36,703 nucleotides of DNA from an uncultured Phocaeicola sp. (lineage in GTDB: Bacteria > Bacteroidota > Bacteroidia > Bacteroidales > Bacteroidaceae): positions 1 to 36,703 of the forward strand of contig CALUKX010000027.1 of NCBI GenBank assembly GCA_944321335.1, given 5' to 3'. Below, piece by piece: positions 16,332-26,024 of the stretch (the stretch's first letter is position 1; each line of letters opens with the position of its first letter). The notes below the pieces were generated by a model. That model saw nothing but the letters and a program-made list of their open reading frames with translations, was not told the origin of the DNA and made no database searches. Made by a program: the position numbers and the translations under genes.

Positions 16332-19300
16332 ATGAAAAGCACAATTCATTTACAATCTTTAGGGCTTTTGCTTTTGCTGAGCCTTATTCCTTTGTGGGCT
16401 TTCGCACAGAAAGTAACTGTCAAAGGAGTCGTTAAAGATGCGATGGGTGAAACTGTAATTGGTGCCAGTGTCCTTGAGAAAGGAACAACCAATGGTACGA
16501 TTACCGATTTCGACGGTAATTTCGAATTGAATGTTTCCCCGAGAGCAACTCTTTCCATCTCATTTGTGGGTTATAAAACACAAGAAATTCCTGTTGCAGG
16601 AAAAACTTCTTTTACTATTACATTAAAGGAAGATACAGAGGTGTTGGATGAAGTGGTAGTTGTTGGTTATGGTCAGATGAAACGTAGTGACTTGACCGGT
16701 TCCGTAGTTTCTGTCGACAGTAAGTCAATTGAACGTTCGGTTCCGACCAGTATTGACCAGGCGTTGCAGGGACGTGCAGCCGGTGTGATGATCCAGGCCA
16801 ACTCCGGTACTCCGGGTGCTTCTACATCTATCCGTATCCGTGGTATCAACTCTTTGAACGCTACCAACCAGCCGATTTTCGTAATCGATGGTGTTGTAGT
16901 TGATGCTACAGGTGATAGTAATGACCCCTTGTCAAGTAATAACCCGTTGGCAAGCATCAACCCGAGTGATATCGTTTCAATGGACGTATTGAAGGATGCT
17001 TCAGCTACTGCGATCTATGGTGCACGTGCATCAAACGGTGTTATCATGATTACTACCAAACGTGGTAAAGCCGGTCTGGCTACTATTACTTATGATGGTT
17101 ATGTAGGTTGGCAGGAAATGGCCAATAAACTTGACATGATGGATTTGCGTGAATATGCAAATCATCACAATGCTCGTGCTGAAGCCGGTATCGTTGAACA
17201 GAGCAATGCTTTCGTCCGTCCTGATATGTTGGGTAAAGGTACTGATTGGCAGGATGCATTGTTCCGTCATGCTTTGATGACCAGCCATAACCTTTCTATT
17301 ACAGGTGGTAGTGAAACTGCTACTTACGCTATCAGCGGCGGTTATCTGAATCAGGATGGTATCGCTATCGGTTCAAGTTTCAAGCGACTGACTCTCCGTG
17401 GTAACATTGACGCAAATGTTAAACCTTGGTTGAAAGCTTCTTTGGGATTCTCTCTTACAGATTCTAAACAGAAAGTCGGTGCTGATAACAATGTCATTAT
17501 GAATGCCTTGCAACAGCAGCCTTCTGTAGCCGTTTCAAATCCGGACGGTACATTCGACGGACCGGACGATGTTTGGATGCCGGTCAATGCCGTAGCAATT
17601 GCTACTATCCGTGAAAACTATAATAAGAAGATGAATTTCCGTCTGAACGGAGCACTGGAGGCTACTCTTTATAAAGGATTGACTTTCAAGACAGAACTTT
17701 CTGCCGATTATAATTTGAACAAGTTCTACTATTATGAACCGGATTATACTTTCGGTGTATTGGAAAACAAGACGCGTACAGGTAAATGGACTAAGACTGA
17801 TACCAAGTACTGGTCATGGCGTAATATCTTGACTTATGCCAATACATTTAATAAGGTACATAGCCTGAATGTAATGCTTGGTCAGGAAATGAGTAATTCA
17901 CACTGGGAAAATCAGGTAAGTACAGCTACCGGATTCCTTTCAAATCAGGTTCATGACCCGAGTGCCGGTGATGTTACTTCTTCTACAGGTAACGGTACTC
18001 AGGTAGATAACTCCTTACTCTCTTATTTCGGTCGTGCTTTCTATTCATACAACGACCGTTATCTGGTAACAGCCACTATCCGTCGCGACGGTAGCTCCCG
18101 TTTTGCCGACGGTCATCGTTGGGGTTGGTTCCCATCAGCAGCCTTGGCATGGAAAGTTTCCAATGAACCTTTCATGAAGAAAACCGCTTCAGTCATCAAT
18201 AACTTGAAGTTGCGTTTGGGTTGGGGTGCTACAGGTAACCAGAACGTATCAAACTGGGCTTATATGGCTTTGTTGAACTCGAAGACTACTCCTTGGGGTT
18301 CGGGTGTATTGACAGGTAATACTGCCAATCCGGAACTGAAATGGGAAACTACTTATTCATACAACGTCGGTTTCGACTTGAACTTGTTTGATAACCGTAT
18401 TGAATTCATTGCCGATTGGTATTATAAGGAAACGAAGGACTTGCTGTTGCAGATTCCTTTGCCAGCCTATATGGGTTCTGATGGTCAGGGTGCCGCATCA
18501 AATCCGTGGTCGAATGTCGGTTCATTGCGTAACACCGGTTTCGAATTTACTTTGAATACTGTCAATATTGACAAGAAAGGTTTCCAGTGGAGAACTAATA
18601 TCGTATTCTCACTTAACCGTAACAAGGTTCTTGAAATGGATACCGAAAGTGCATCTATCGACAAGAACTTCCAGGTAGGTAGTGAAACAAGTACTGTAAC
18701 ACGTACAGTAGTAGGTAAGCCGGTAGGTCAGTTCTGGGGTTATAAGGTTATCGGCCGTTTCGATAAACCGGAAGATTTCTATTATAAGAACGCTCAGGGT
18801 GAAGTAAAACAGGTTGCTATCCCTGAAGGTAGTTCAATCAGTGAAAGTGGTACATGGATCGGTGACTACATCTTTGAAGATGTCAACGGTGACGGTGTAA
18901 TCAATAACAGCGACTGTACAGTCATCGGTAATCCGCTTCCTAAGTTCACTTACGGTATCGGTAATACATTCTCTTGGAAAGGATTTGATTTGACCGTATT
19001 CTTCAGTGGTAGTTATGGAAACGATATCATGAACTTCAGCCGTCGTTACTTGGATGATGTTCGTGTAAATAACAACTTGCTTAAGTCGGCAACTGATTAT
19101 GCTCGTGTTGAAGCAATCAATCCGAACCTTCCGGATGACGACTTCCGTAACCTGCATGTAACAAATACATCTACTTCATTGCCACGTATCAGTGCTTCTA
19201 CTACCAATGCCAACAATCGTGTGAGCGACCGTTATATAGAAGATGGTTCATACATCCGTCTGCAGAACATTTCTTTGAGCTATACATTCCCGAAGAAAAT

Positions 19301-19490
19301 TATCAGTGCGCTGAAGCTGCAGAATCTGAAGATTTATGCAAATCTGCAGAATGTTTACACATGGACCAAGTACAAAGGTTATGATCCTGAAGTAGGTTCT
19401 ATGTATGGAGATGCTTTGATGACAGGTCTTGACTATGGACGTTATCCTTCACCACGTATTTATACATTTGGTCTGAACGTATCGTTCTAA
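16332..19490 (+). CDS. SusC-like TonB-dependent outer-membrane transporter
   Basis: A 1052-residue transporter that imports oligosaccharides across the outer membrane using TonB energy, working as a lidded complex with the SusD protein encoded next. It has a signal peptide (1-25, LWAFAQ), a carboxypeptidase-D-regulatory-like domain (about 28-105, VTVKGVVKDAMGETVIGASV), a TonB-box-like stretch DEVVVVGYGQMKRSDLTGSV (about 113-132), a plug containing IRIRGINSLN and VLKDASATAIYGARASNGVI, and a barrel ending in an aromatic residue (LNVSF). Length is typical for SusC proteins. First gene of the four-gene plus-strand run 16332-25008; the substrate is inferred from the GH10 gene. Confidence 0.96.
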   Translation: MKSTIHLQSLGLLLLLSLIPLWAFAQKVTVKGVVKDAMGETVIGASVLEKGTTNGTITDFDGNFELNVSPRATLSISFVGYKTQEIPVAGKTSFTITLKEDTEVLDEVVVVGYGQMKRSDLTGSVVSVDSKSIERSVPTSIDQALQGRAAGVMIQANSGTPGASTSIRIRGINSLNATNQPIFVIDGVVVDATGDSNDPLSSNNPLASINPSDIVSMDVLKDASATAIYGARASNGVIMITTKRGKAGLATITYDGYVGWQEMANKLDMMDLREYANHHNARAEAGIVEQSNAFVRPDMLGKGTDWQDALFRHALMTSHNLSITGGSETATYAISGGYLNQDGIAIGSSFKRLTLRGNIDANVKPWLKASLGFSLTDSKQKVGADNNVIMNALQQQPSVAVSNPDGTFDGPDDVWMPVNAVAIATIRENYNKKMNFRLNGALEATLYKGLTFKTELSADYNLNKFYYYEPDYTFGVLENKTRTGKWTKTDTKYWSWRNILTYANTFNKVHSLNVMLGQEMSNSHWENQVSTATGFLSNQVHDPSAGDVTSSTGNGTQVDNSLLSYFGRAFYSYNDRYLVTATIRRDGSSRFADGHRWGWFPSAALAWKVSNEPFMKKTASVINNLKLRLGWGATGNQNVSNWAYMALLNSKTTPWGSGVLTGNTANPELKWETTYSYNVGFDLNLFDNRIEFIADWYYKETKDLLLQIPLPAYMGSDGQGAASNPWSNVGSLRNTGFEFTLNTVNIDKKGFQWRTNIVFSLNRNKVLEMDTESASIDKNFQVGSETSTVTRTVVGKPVGQFWGYKVIGRFDKPEDFYYKNAQGEVKQVAIPEGSSISESGTWIGDYIFEDVNGDGVINNSDCTVIGNPLPKFTYGIGNTFSWKGFDLTVFFSGSYGNDIMNFSRRYLDDVRVNNNLLKSATDYARVEAINPNLPDDDFRNLHVTNTSTSLPRISASTTNANNRVSDRYIEDGSYIRLQNISLSYTFPKKIISALKLQNLKIYANLQNVYTWTKYKGYDPEVGSMYGDALMTGLDYGRYPSPRIYTFGLNVSF

Positions 19491-19537
19491 TCGGTTAATA
19501 CCTTCCATTATTCATTTAAAAATTAAAAATAGAACTT

Positions 19538-21247
19538 ATGAAAACAAGATTAATGATAATATCAGCGTTGATGGGAGTTGGATGTATGTTTACATCTTGC
19601 GAAGATTTCCTTGACCAGGAAAATACCACCAACTTGAACCAGGATAACTTCTTTGCCAGCGATGAGGCCGTTGCGCAGGCAATGTATCCGCTATATAATT
19701 ATGTGTGGAACGACTTTAATGGTAAAGCTTATTATGGAATGGGTGACGGCCGTGCCAATAACATTACTGCCCAGTATTCCGATTATATTTACCCATATAC
19801 CAACTTCAATGAAACTTCATTGAGTCCGGGTCTGCATGATGCATGGGCTTCCTTGTATTCAGTTGTAGCTCAGGCAGGCAATGCCATCAACAACATTCAG
19901 AACCGTTGTACAAGTGCTGTATCTGAAGAGGCTAAGATTCAGGGTATGGCTGAAGCGCGTTTTATGCGTGGCCTGGCTTATTGGTATATCGCTTCCTTGT
20001 GGGGAAATGCAATCATTTACACCAATACTTCCGATTTGGTGAACAATTATGTCATTCCTGCAAATCCGAGAACGGATGTTATGGAATTTGCTATCCGTGA
20101 TATGGAGTATGCAGCAGCCAATCTGCCTGTTACTTCTCCTGAAACCGGACGAGTTAACAAATATGCCGCTTATGGTATGTTGTCGCGTTTCTATCTGTCA
20201 ATGGCTGGTCTGACAACCGATGGTGCTTATGACGGAACAAACATTGCTACCGATTTCAACCGCGGTACACGTAACAGCTATTACTTGGATTTGGCCAAGA
20301 AAGCTGCCAAGAAGGTTGTTGATGAATCAAATTACAAGCTGATGCCTAATTATGGCGACTTGTATAAGATTGAAAACAACAACTGTGCAGAAGATATTTT
20401 CCAGCTACAGTGGATTACAGGTTCTACCGATGCAATCGGTTGGGGTTGTAACCAGAATATTACAGCTTTCTTCGGATGGTCAACCATGGTTGCCGACGGT
20501 ACTAACTGGGGTGGTGCAACTTACTGCTCTTGGGATTTGTTCCAGGAATACGAAGCAGGCGACTTGCGTAAGCATGAATCTATCGCTTGGTACGGCGAGT
20601 TCTATCCGGAACTGTATCAGAAAGGTGGAGGTTATACTTACGGTGTAACCGAAAATCCGGGAAACCAAGGTGCCAATATCAAGAAATATGTTGTAGGTAC
20701 TCACGATGATAACGGTGTAAGCTATAAGCAGAGTAGTGGTATCAATACACACATGATGCGTTTAGCTGAAGTTTATTTGAACTATGTCGATGCCGTTTTG
20801 GGTAATAACGCTTCTACTTCCGATGCAGAAGCTGTAGAACTGTTCAATAAGGTTCGTACACGTGCCGGTCTGGAACCTAAATCAACTATCGCATACGAAG
20901 ACCTTCGTCACGAGCGCCGTATAGAATTTGCTTTCGAAGGTTTATATTGGTACGATCTGGTACGTCGTGCTTATTACAAACAGCAGGAGGTAATCGATTA
21001 CATGAATAACCAGAATCGTAACGCCAGTTACTACGATGTTGATACCAAGTCTTATAAGTTGGATGAAGATTATGTAGCTCCGGGTAAGGGTGTTGCCGTG
21101 GCAACTGCCAGAAACCTGCTCCTTCCGTATTCGGATACCGACCAGAACAAGAACCACTACTTGAAGACCGACGGTAACGGAGAAATTCAGACTCAGCCTT
21201 ATGCATTCGGTGAAAAGGAAGTTTCTGTAGAAGATTTGTTCAATTAA
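19538..21247 (+). CDS. SusD/RagB-family surface glycan-binding lipoprotein
   Basis: A 569-residue outer-membrane lipoprotein that caps the SusC transporter and captures oligosaccharides. The lipoprotein signal ends FTSC with the lipidated Cys21. The RagB/SusD fold is shown by EDFLDQENTTNLN near the N terminus, the TPR-like region ARFMRGLAYWYIASLWGNAI (about 145-165) and the C-terminal signature LRHERRIEFAFEGLYWYDLVRR (about 455-477). It starts 47 bases after SusC with no terminator between, consistent with the strict SusC-SusD pairing. Confidence 0.96.
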   Translation: MKTRLMIISALMGVGCMFTSCEDFLDQENTTNLNQDNFFASDEAVAQAMYPLYNYVWNDFNGKAYYGMGDGRANNITAQYSDYIYPYTNFNETSLSPGLHDAWASLYSVVAQAGNAINNIQNRCTSAVSEEAKIQGMAEARFMRGLAYWYIASLWGNAIIYTNTSDLVNNYVIPANPRTDVMEFAIRDMEYAAANLPVTSPETGRVNKYAAYGMLSRFYLSMAGLTTDGAYDGTNIATDFNRGTRNSYYLDLAKKAAKKVVDESNYKLMPNYGDLYKIENNNCAEDIFQLQWITGSTDAIGWGCNQNITAFFGWSTMVADGTNWGGATYCSWDLFQEYEAGDLRKHESIAWYGEFYPELYQKGGGYTYGVTENPGNQGANIKKYVVGTHDDNGVSYKQSSGINTHMMRLAEVYLNYVDAVLGNNASTSDAEAVELFNKVRTRAGLEPKSTIAYEDLRHERRIEFAFEGLYWYDLVRRAYYKQQEVIDYMNNQNRNASYYDVDTKSYKLDEDYVAPGKGVAVATARNLLLPYSDTDQNKNHYLKTDGNGEIQTQPYAFGEKEVSVEDLFN

Positions 21248-21268
21248 TAACAGATAAAAGGAAGAATT

Positions 21269-22657
21269 ATGAAAGCTTTAAAATATATATGGTTAACATG
21301 CTTGGCTATCATTACTGTCGGCTTCGTTTCTTGTTCGGATGATGACGATGTGGATACCAAAGGCATTAAAGTCACTCAGATCTACTTGGAAGATGCTGGT
21401 GCTACGGTAACAGACCGTCCGGTTGACTTTGTCCGTCTCGGTCAGTTGATCCGTATCGAAGGAAGCGGATTCGAAGGTTTGATGAAACTTTACATCAACG
21501 GTTATGACACTTATTTCAATACCGCTTATATAACCGATAACTCGATGTTGGTACAGGTTAGTAGTAAAACTCCGGTTTCTACTGCCGATGAAAGTGTACG
21601 AAATACAATCCGTTTCGTAAAGAAAGGTTCTGAATATACACACCCATTTACTATCCGTGCCGCTTCTCCTTATATCTCAAGCTTCAGCAATACATTGCCG
21701 ATGCCGGGTGAAACTGTGATTGTCAAGGGTGGTAACTTGGAGGAAACTTCCGAAGTTACTTTGCCGGGCGGTGTAGTGGTGACCGATATCACCAATGCCC
21801 CTGAAGAAGAATCTGGAGAATGGTTCTCATTCGTTATGCCTACAGGTGTATCCGAAGGTGGTTCAGTTACTATGGTCGGTGCAAACGGTACAGCTGTTTC
21901 TGCCGAATATTTCAACAATAAGAATTGTATGATTCTCGATTTCGACGGAAATGGTACTCAGGGATTCTGGAGCTGGAGCGAAACAGGTAGTATGATTGAT
22001 GATACTGACCTGGTTGACGATCCGCTCGGTTCTCGTGGAAAGGTAGTTGAAATTGTTCCGAAACGTCTGTTGGATGCGGGTGTTGCAGCAAGCAAGCCTC
22101 GTGTTTCTGAATGTTGGACTGCCGGAAATGATGATGCAGCCGATGATTGGAGCCGTATGTATCCGTATATTCCTGAAACAACTCCTTTGACAGATATCGC
22201 ATTCCAGTTTGATATCTACGTGCCGAAACCTTGGTCGGGTACAGGACACATTCAGGTATGTCTGTTCAATAACTTCAACTTTGCCGGTATAGGTAGTGAC
22301 GATGACGGCGACAGCAATCAGGTTGCTTTCTATTGTCCGTGGATTCAGGATGGTAAGGTTGTTCCGTTTGTTACCAACGGATGGGAAACTGTAACTATCC
22401 CATTGAGTGAATTCAACAAGTATGCAGTATTGATAGCCGATGGTGAAACTCCGACATTTGCCGATGTTGTTACTGACCGTAACGCATCTTCTTACCGTAA
22501 TTTCGGTATGGGATTTGTCAACACAGATTTCACTTACCAGGATGTAGCCGTTTCTTCTACCGTATTCAGTACTCCAATCTATCTTGACAATTGGCGTATC
22601 GTGCCTTGCAAGAGTACAACAATCTCCGATTTCCCGGATGAAGAAGAGGCAGAATAA
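21269..22657 (+). CDS. Surface glycan-binding lipoprotein (SGBP-B-like, IPT/TIG domains)
   Basis: A 462-residue surface lipoprotein without catalytic signature. The signal peptide ends FVSC with Cys22, followed by SDDDDVD, the acidic tag that sends Bacteroidetes lipoproteins to the cell surface. Two Ig-like IPT/TIG segments follow (about 35-120 and 125-210, the second containing PYISSFSNTLPMPGETVIVKGGNLEE). The C-terminal half (about 215-455) is a beta-rich domain with aromatic residues (GFWSWSETGS, FQFDIYVPKPWSGTGH) like the glycan-binding domain of SGBPs in xylan and xyloglucan loci. Position between SusD and the GH10 gene matches the binding-protein slot of known xylan loci. Confidence 0.85.
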   Translation: MKALKYIWLTCLAIITVGFVSCSDDDDVDTKGIKVTQIYLEDAGATVTDRPVDFVRLGQLIRIEGSGFEGLMKLYINGYDTYFNTAYITDNSMLVQVSSKTPVSTADESVRNTIRFVKKGSEYTHPFTIRAASPYISSFSNTLPMPGETVIVKGGNLEETSEVTLPGGVVVTDITNAPEEESGEWFSFVMPTGVSEGGSVTMVGANGTAVSAEYFNNKNCMILDFDGNGTQGFWSWSETGSMIDDTDLVDDPLGSRGKVVEIVPKRLLDAGVAASKPRVSECWTAGNDDAADDWSRMYPYIPETTPLTDIAFQFDIYVPKPWSGTGHIQVCLFNNFNFAGIGSDDDGDSNQVAFYCPWIQDGKVVPFVTNGWETVTIPLSEFNKYAVLIADGETPTFADVVTDRNASSYRNFGMGFVNTDFTYQDVAVSSTVFSTPIYLDNWRIVPCKSTTISDFPDEEEAE

Positions 22658-22680
22658 TTAACCTTTAATAAAGAATAACT

Positions 22681-25008
22681 ATGAAACTAAATAGAATTGC
22701 TTTACCGTTTATGGCTTGTTCGCTTGCATTGGCGGTTACAGGTTGTGACGAAGAAAAAATGGAATGGGGCCGACCGGCGGATCAAGGGGATGTTACCATC
22801 TCTGAAATGCCTCTTCAGTTGAAGGAGCAGTTGGCCAACTACGATTATATAAAGGCTTATGCCGCTCAGTATATGCCGAACTCGTTGATCGGTATCGGTT
22901 TGGGTGCAGATCCTTATATCAATAATGCCGATTATAAGAAGGCGGTTGATGAAAACTATCAGATCTATACTACCGGCAATGCCATGAAGCATCAGTCGGT
23001 TGTGAAGAACGACGGTTCGTTGAACTTTGCTACAATCGATGCATTCCTGGATGCGGTGCCGCAGGATGTGAAGTTGTATGGACATAACTTTATCTGGCAT
23101 ACTCAGCAGCAACAGAATTATCTGAAGTCGCTGATTGCTCCGACCATGGAAGTGAACTCCGACAGCGATATTGCCAGTATCTTGAACAACGGTGATTTTG
23201 AAGCCGGTGATAATTCCGGATGGGGCAGTTGGGGTAATGGCTCTACAGCTACAGTGAAGGAGGGTATCGGTGTCGACGGTTCTTATGGTATGGAACTTGT
23301 CAATCCCACAGATGCCAGCGAATATAGCGCTCAGCTTGCTTACGATTTGAACGATCCGTTGGTAGTGGACAAGACTTATGTTATCCGCTTCAAGGCGAAA
23401 TCAAGTATTGCAGCTGGAGTTTTGCAGTTTGCTGTTCAGAACTCTACAGATTATTCCGGAGAAGGTTATAATAGCTTCAATGTTGGAACAGATTGGACTA
23501 CTTGCGAGTATGAATATTCATGTACAAAAGAGGGTATGAACCGTGTCCTCATCAACTTCGGTAAGGTGGCCGCTACTTATATCGTAGATAATGTGGAATT
23601 CGGAGAAAAGGTTGAAGACCCGATGATCAATATCCTGACAGGCGATAACAGTGACTTTGAAGGAGGTACTAAAGGTAGCTGGGGAAGCTGGGGTAATGAC
23701 TCAGAAACCAAAGTATCGGAAGAAGGCGAAGGTTATAATGGAGGTTATTGTGCCGTTTTGGTTAACCCGGCAGATGCCAGCGAATATAGCGCACAGTTCG
23801 CTTATGATTTGAGTGATCCGATGGTTGTCGGCAATACTTATATGATCCAGTTTTATGCTAAATCAACTTTAGCTGGTAGTACATTGCAGTTTGCTGTTCA
23901 GAATAGTTCAACTTACGATGGCGAAGGTTATTATTCATTTAATAATGTAGGAACAGAATGGGTACAGTATGAATGTGAATATATCTGTACTAAGGAAGAC
24001 ATGAACCGTATCTTGATCAACTTCGGTAAGAATGCCGCTACATACTATGTAGACAATATCAAGTTTGGTGAAAAGAAAGCTACTGCAGCTCAGTCTGCAC
24101 GTCCGGCATCAAGAGCTACTACCATTACCTATACTTTCAAGACTCCGGAAGAGAAGAAGGAAGCTTTGACTGCAGCTATGGAAGCATGGATCAAGGGTAT
24201 GTTTGATCACATGAAGGAAAGAAATGAAAATCGCTTCGTTGCATGGGATGTACTGAATGAACCTATCAGCGATAACGGTGGATTGAGAGGTATTGATACC
24301 GGTGCATGGTCGGATGGCGATGCAGAACCGGTAGAAGATCCTGCAACCGGTATGAGCCTGAACTGGGCCGACGGTCACTTCTATTGGGGATATTACCTCG
24401 GTAAGGAATATGCTAAGAAAGCATTCGAGTTTGCTCATAAGTATGCTCCGGAAGGTGTCAAGCTGTTTATCAACGATTACAACTTGGAATATAGTCCGAG
24501 CAAATTGGCTAAGTTGATCGATTTTGTCAACTACATCGAATCGGATAACGGTCCGAAGGTAGACGGTATCGGTACTCAGATGCACATCGATATCAACATG
24601 ACCCGTGAACAGATTGACCAAATGTTCCAGACTTTGGCTGCAACAGGTAAGCTGATCCGTGTTACAGAACTTGACGTGAAAGTCAATACAAGTTCACCGA
24701 CAGCCGATAATCTGGCTTCACAGTCGGCCGTTTATCAGATGGTATTCGAATCGTATAAGGCTAATGTTCCGGAAGCTCAGCAGTCGGGTATCACTATCTG
24801 GGGCTTGAGCGACAATGCCGATGAACACGAATATTGGATTCCGAACGATGCTCCGAATATCTTCGATGCAAGCTATGCACGTAAACATGCTTACAAGGGA
24901 GTTTGCGACGGTATCGCAGGAAAGGATATCAGTGCCGATTTCAGTGGTGACCTGTGGACCACAGGTAAGGAAACTACCGAAGAAGGTGGTGAAGAAACAA
25001 CCGAATAA
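22681..25008 (+). CDS. GH10 endo-xylanase lipoprotein with two inserted CBM4/9-like modules
   Basis: A 775-residue surface endo-beta-1,4-xylanase. The lipoprotein signal ends VTGC with Cys22. The GH10 barrel starts at about 35 and includes YGHNFIWHTQ (about residues 135-144). It is interrupted after about 150 by two carbohydrate-binding modules (about 167-310 and 317-465), then resumes at about 479. The acid/base is Glu527 (WDVLNEP) and the nucleophile Glu663 (VTELDVKV). This CBM insertion inside GH10 is the hallmark of the xylanase of Bacteroidetes xylan utilization systems. It lies 23 bases after the glycan-binding gene and ends the operon. The acidic tail (EETTEEGGEETTE) is low complexity. 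Confidence 0.94.
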   Translation: MKLNRIALPFMACSLALAVTGCDEEKMEWGRPADQGDVTISEMPLQLKEQLANYDYIKAYAAQYMPNSLIGIGLGADPYINNADYKKAVDENYQIYTTGNAMKHQSVVKNDGSLNFATIDAFLDAVPQDVKLYGHNFIWHTQQQQNYLKSLIAPTMEVNSDSDIASILNNGDFEAGDNSGWGSWGNGSTATVKEGIGVDGSYGMELVNPTDASEYSAQLAYDLNDPLVVDKTYVIRFKAKSSIAAGVLQFAVQNSTDYSGEGYNSFNVGTDWTTCEYEYSCTKEGMNRVLINFGKVAATYIVDNVEFGEKVEDPMINILTGDNSDFEGGTKGSWGSWGNDSETKVSEEGEGYNGGYCAVLVNPADASEYSAQFAYDLSDPMVVGNTYMIQFYAKSTLAGSTLQFAVQNSSTYDGEGYYSFNNVGTEWVQYECEYICTKEDMNRILINFGKNAATYYVDNIKFGEKKATAAQSARPASRATTITYTFKTPEEKKEALTAAMEAWIKGMFDHMKERNENRFVAWDVLNEPISDNGGLRGIDTGAWSDGDAEPVEDPATGMSLNWADGHFYWGYYLGKEYAKKAFEFAHKYAPEGVKLFINDYNLEYSPSKLAKLIDFVNYIESDNGPKVDGIGTQMHIDINMTREQIDQMFQTLAATGKLIRVTELDVKVNTSSPTADNLASQSAVYQMVFESYKANVPEAQQSGITIWGLSDNADEHEYWIPNDAPNIFDASYARKHAYKGVCDGIAGKDISADFSGDLWTTGKETTEEGGEETTE
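23179..24075 (+). repeat. Tandem duplication encoding two CBMs inside the GH10 gene
   Basis: Two in-frame copies (about 23179-23609 and 23629-24075) encode related modules sharing WGSWGN, DASEYSAQ, LQFAVQNS, EYxCTKExMNR and LINFGK. The DNA itself is nearly identical in places: GATGCCAGCGAATATAGCGC occurs in both copies, near 23312 and 23772. This indicates a duplication within this gene lineage or ongoing gene conversion. Confidence 0.85.
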
Positions 25009-25039
25009 CAATTGGTTTTCATAAGCTTGTAAAATGATT

Positions 25040-25076
25040 ATTGAGGCTGCTCCATTGGGGCAGCCTCAATTGTATT
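25040..25076 (+). terminator. Terminator of the SusC-GH10 operon
   Basis: Perfect 11-bp stem ATTGAGGCTGC (25040-25050) / GCAGCCTCAAT (25060-25070) with a weak T tract (TGTATT), 31 bases after the GH10 stop. Confidence 0.75.
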
Positions 25077-25106
25077 GGTATATACTGCAACAGCAATACT
25101 GAATTA

Positions 25107-25149
25107 AAAAAGCCGTTCTAGTTTAATTATAAACTAAAAACGGCTTTCT
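25107..25149. terminator. Bidirectional terminator, convergent genes
   Basis: A long AT-rich stem pairs AAAGCCGTT...GTTTA (25109-25125) with TAAAC...AACGGCTTT (25130-25147), with A runs on the left and a TTTC flank on the right. On the minus strand it follows the 25180-25896 gene. Confidence 0.75.
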
Positions 25150-25179
25150 ATAAATCGGCTTGGTCGAAATTGTTTCTTG

Positions 25180-25896
25180 TTATTTGATTAAAGAAGTAAC
25201 AATGTCGTTTTCAAAGAAAAGATATGTATAGGAGTCATACATCCATTCTTCTTTGTTGCCATCTTTGTTAATGGACAGTGGTTTGCCAAATGCAAGCAAG
25301 CATTCTTGCTTATTCATACCTTTGACTACATCCTTTGCTTTAATTTCCTCCCAATGCTTAATTACTGGCGAGGCTGAAGTTTTAATATACTCAAACAGCT
25401 TATTTGACATAGCTTTATATAATTCGGCAAATTCGTCTGCATATTCTTTATGTTTGGGCTTTTTTTCTATTTGAAGTTTTTCAAAAGGAAGTTTTTTAGA
25501 GATCTTGATTACGGCAATAGGAGCTTCCATTACGATTTCGGATGTTTGTATTGTGATAATGTTGTCTGCAATTTTTCCCGTAAATACACAATGATATCGG
25601 TTGCCGTCTGGTTTACCTAAAGTCAGTTCAACGCTAAACATCTTTTTATCGTAATCAACAGCAAATGTTGTGTTGTTCTCGTCTTCCCCTTCTTCCGGAA
25701 TTTGTCTGTTTTCAATGACCCATAATACTGCTTTTAAAAATAAATCATCTGAAGTTACTGATGGGAAAGTCTTGAATTCGGAGATTACAATCTTGTTCTT
25801 GACTTCTGAATATGGCTTCCCTAATTGGGATTCTGCAAATGCGGCAGATACGGATAAGAGGAATATCCCTATGAGAGATATAAGTGTTTTTTTCAT
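25180..25896 (-). CDS. Secreted protein, DUF4468-like domain plus SmpA/BamE-like C terminus
   Basis: A 238-residue exported protein of unknown function. It has a signal peptide (1-21, SVSAAFA). Residues about 30-130 (FKTFPSVTSDDLFLKAVLWVIEN onward) look like the DUF4468 fold seen in Bacteroidetes secreted proteins. The C-terminal 55 residues (VKGMNKQECLLAFGKPLSINKDG, EEWMYDSYTYLFFENDIVTSLI) resemble the SmpA/BamE pattern (G-M-x-K...L-G-x-P...W-x-Y...Y-x-F-x-x-x). Both assignments are by eye. It is the last of three minus-strand envelope genes, but a hairpin separates it from the next one upstream. Confidence 0.7.
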   Translation of the reverse strand: MKKTLISLIGIFLLSVSAAFAESQLGKPYSEVKNKIVISEFKTFPSVTSDDLFLKAVLWVIENRQIPEEGEDENNTTFAVDYDKKMFSVELTLGKPDGNRYHCVFTGKIADNIITIQTSEIVMEAPIAVIKISKKLPFEKLQIEKKPKHKEYADEFAELYKAMSNKLFEYIKTSASPVIKHWEEIKAKDVVKGMNKQECLLAFGKPLSINKDGNKEEWMYDSYTYLFFENDIVTSLIK

Positions 25897-25965
25897 CTGT
25901 TTATTATTTTATGTTATTGGTTTCGGGAAAATGTTTGAGTCCCTAATGGGATGGATGATAGTAAC

Positions 25966-25999
25966 GACAAATGGCCCTCTATTAGAGAATAGAAGGCCA
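25966..25999 (-). terminator. Hairpin after the outer-membrane beta-barrel gene
   Basis: TGGCCCTCTATT (25972-25983) pairs with AATAGAAGGCCA (25988-25999), apart from one mismatched position. The minus-strand 3' flank is TTTGTCGTT, a modest T tract. Confidence 0.55.
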
Positions 26000-26024
26000 A
26001 TGTCTTTTGTGTGTAAATATATTT

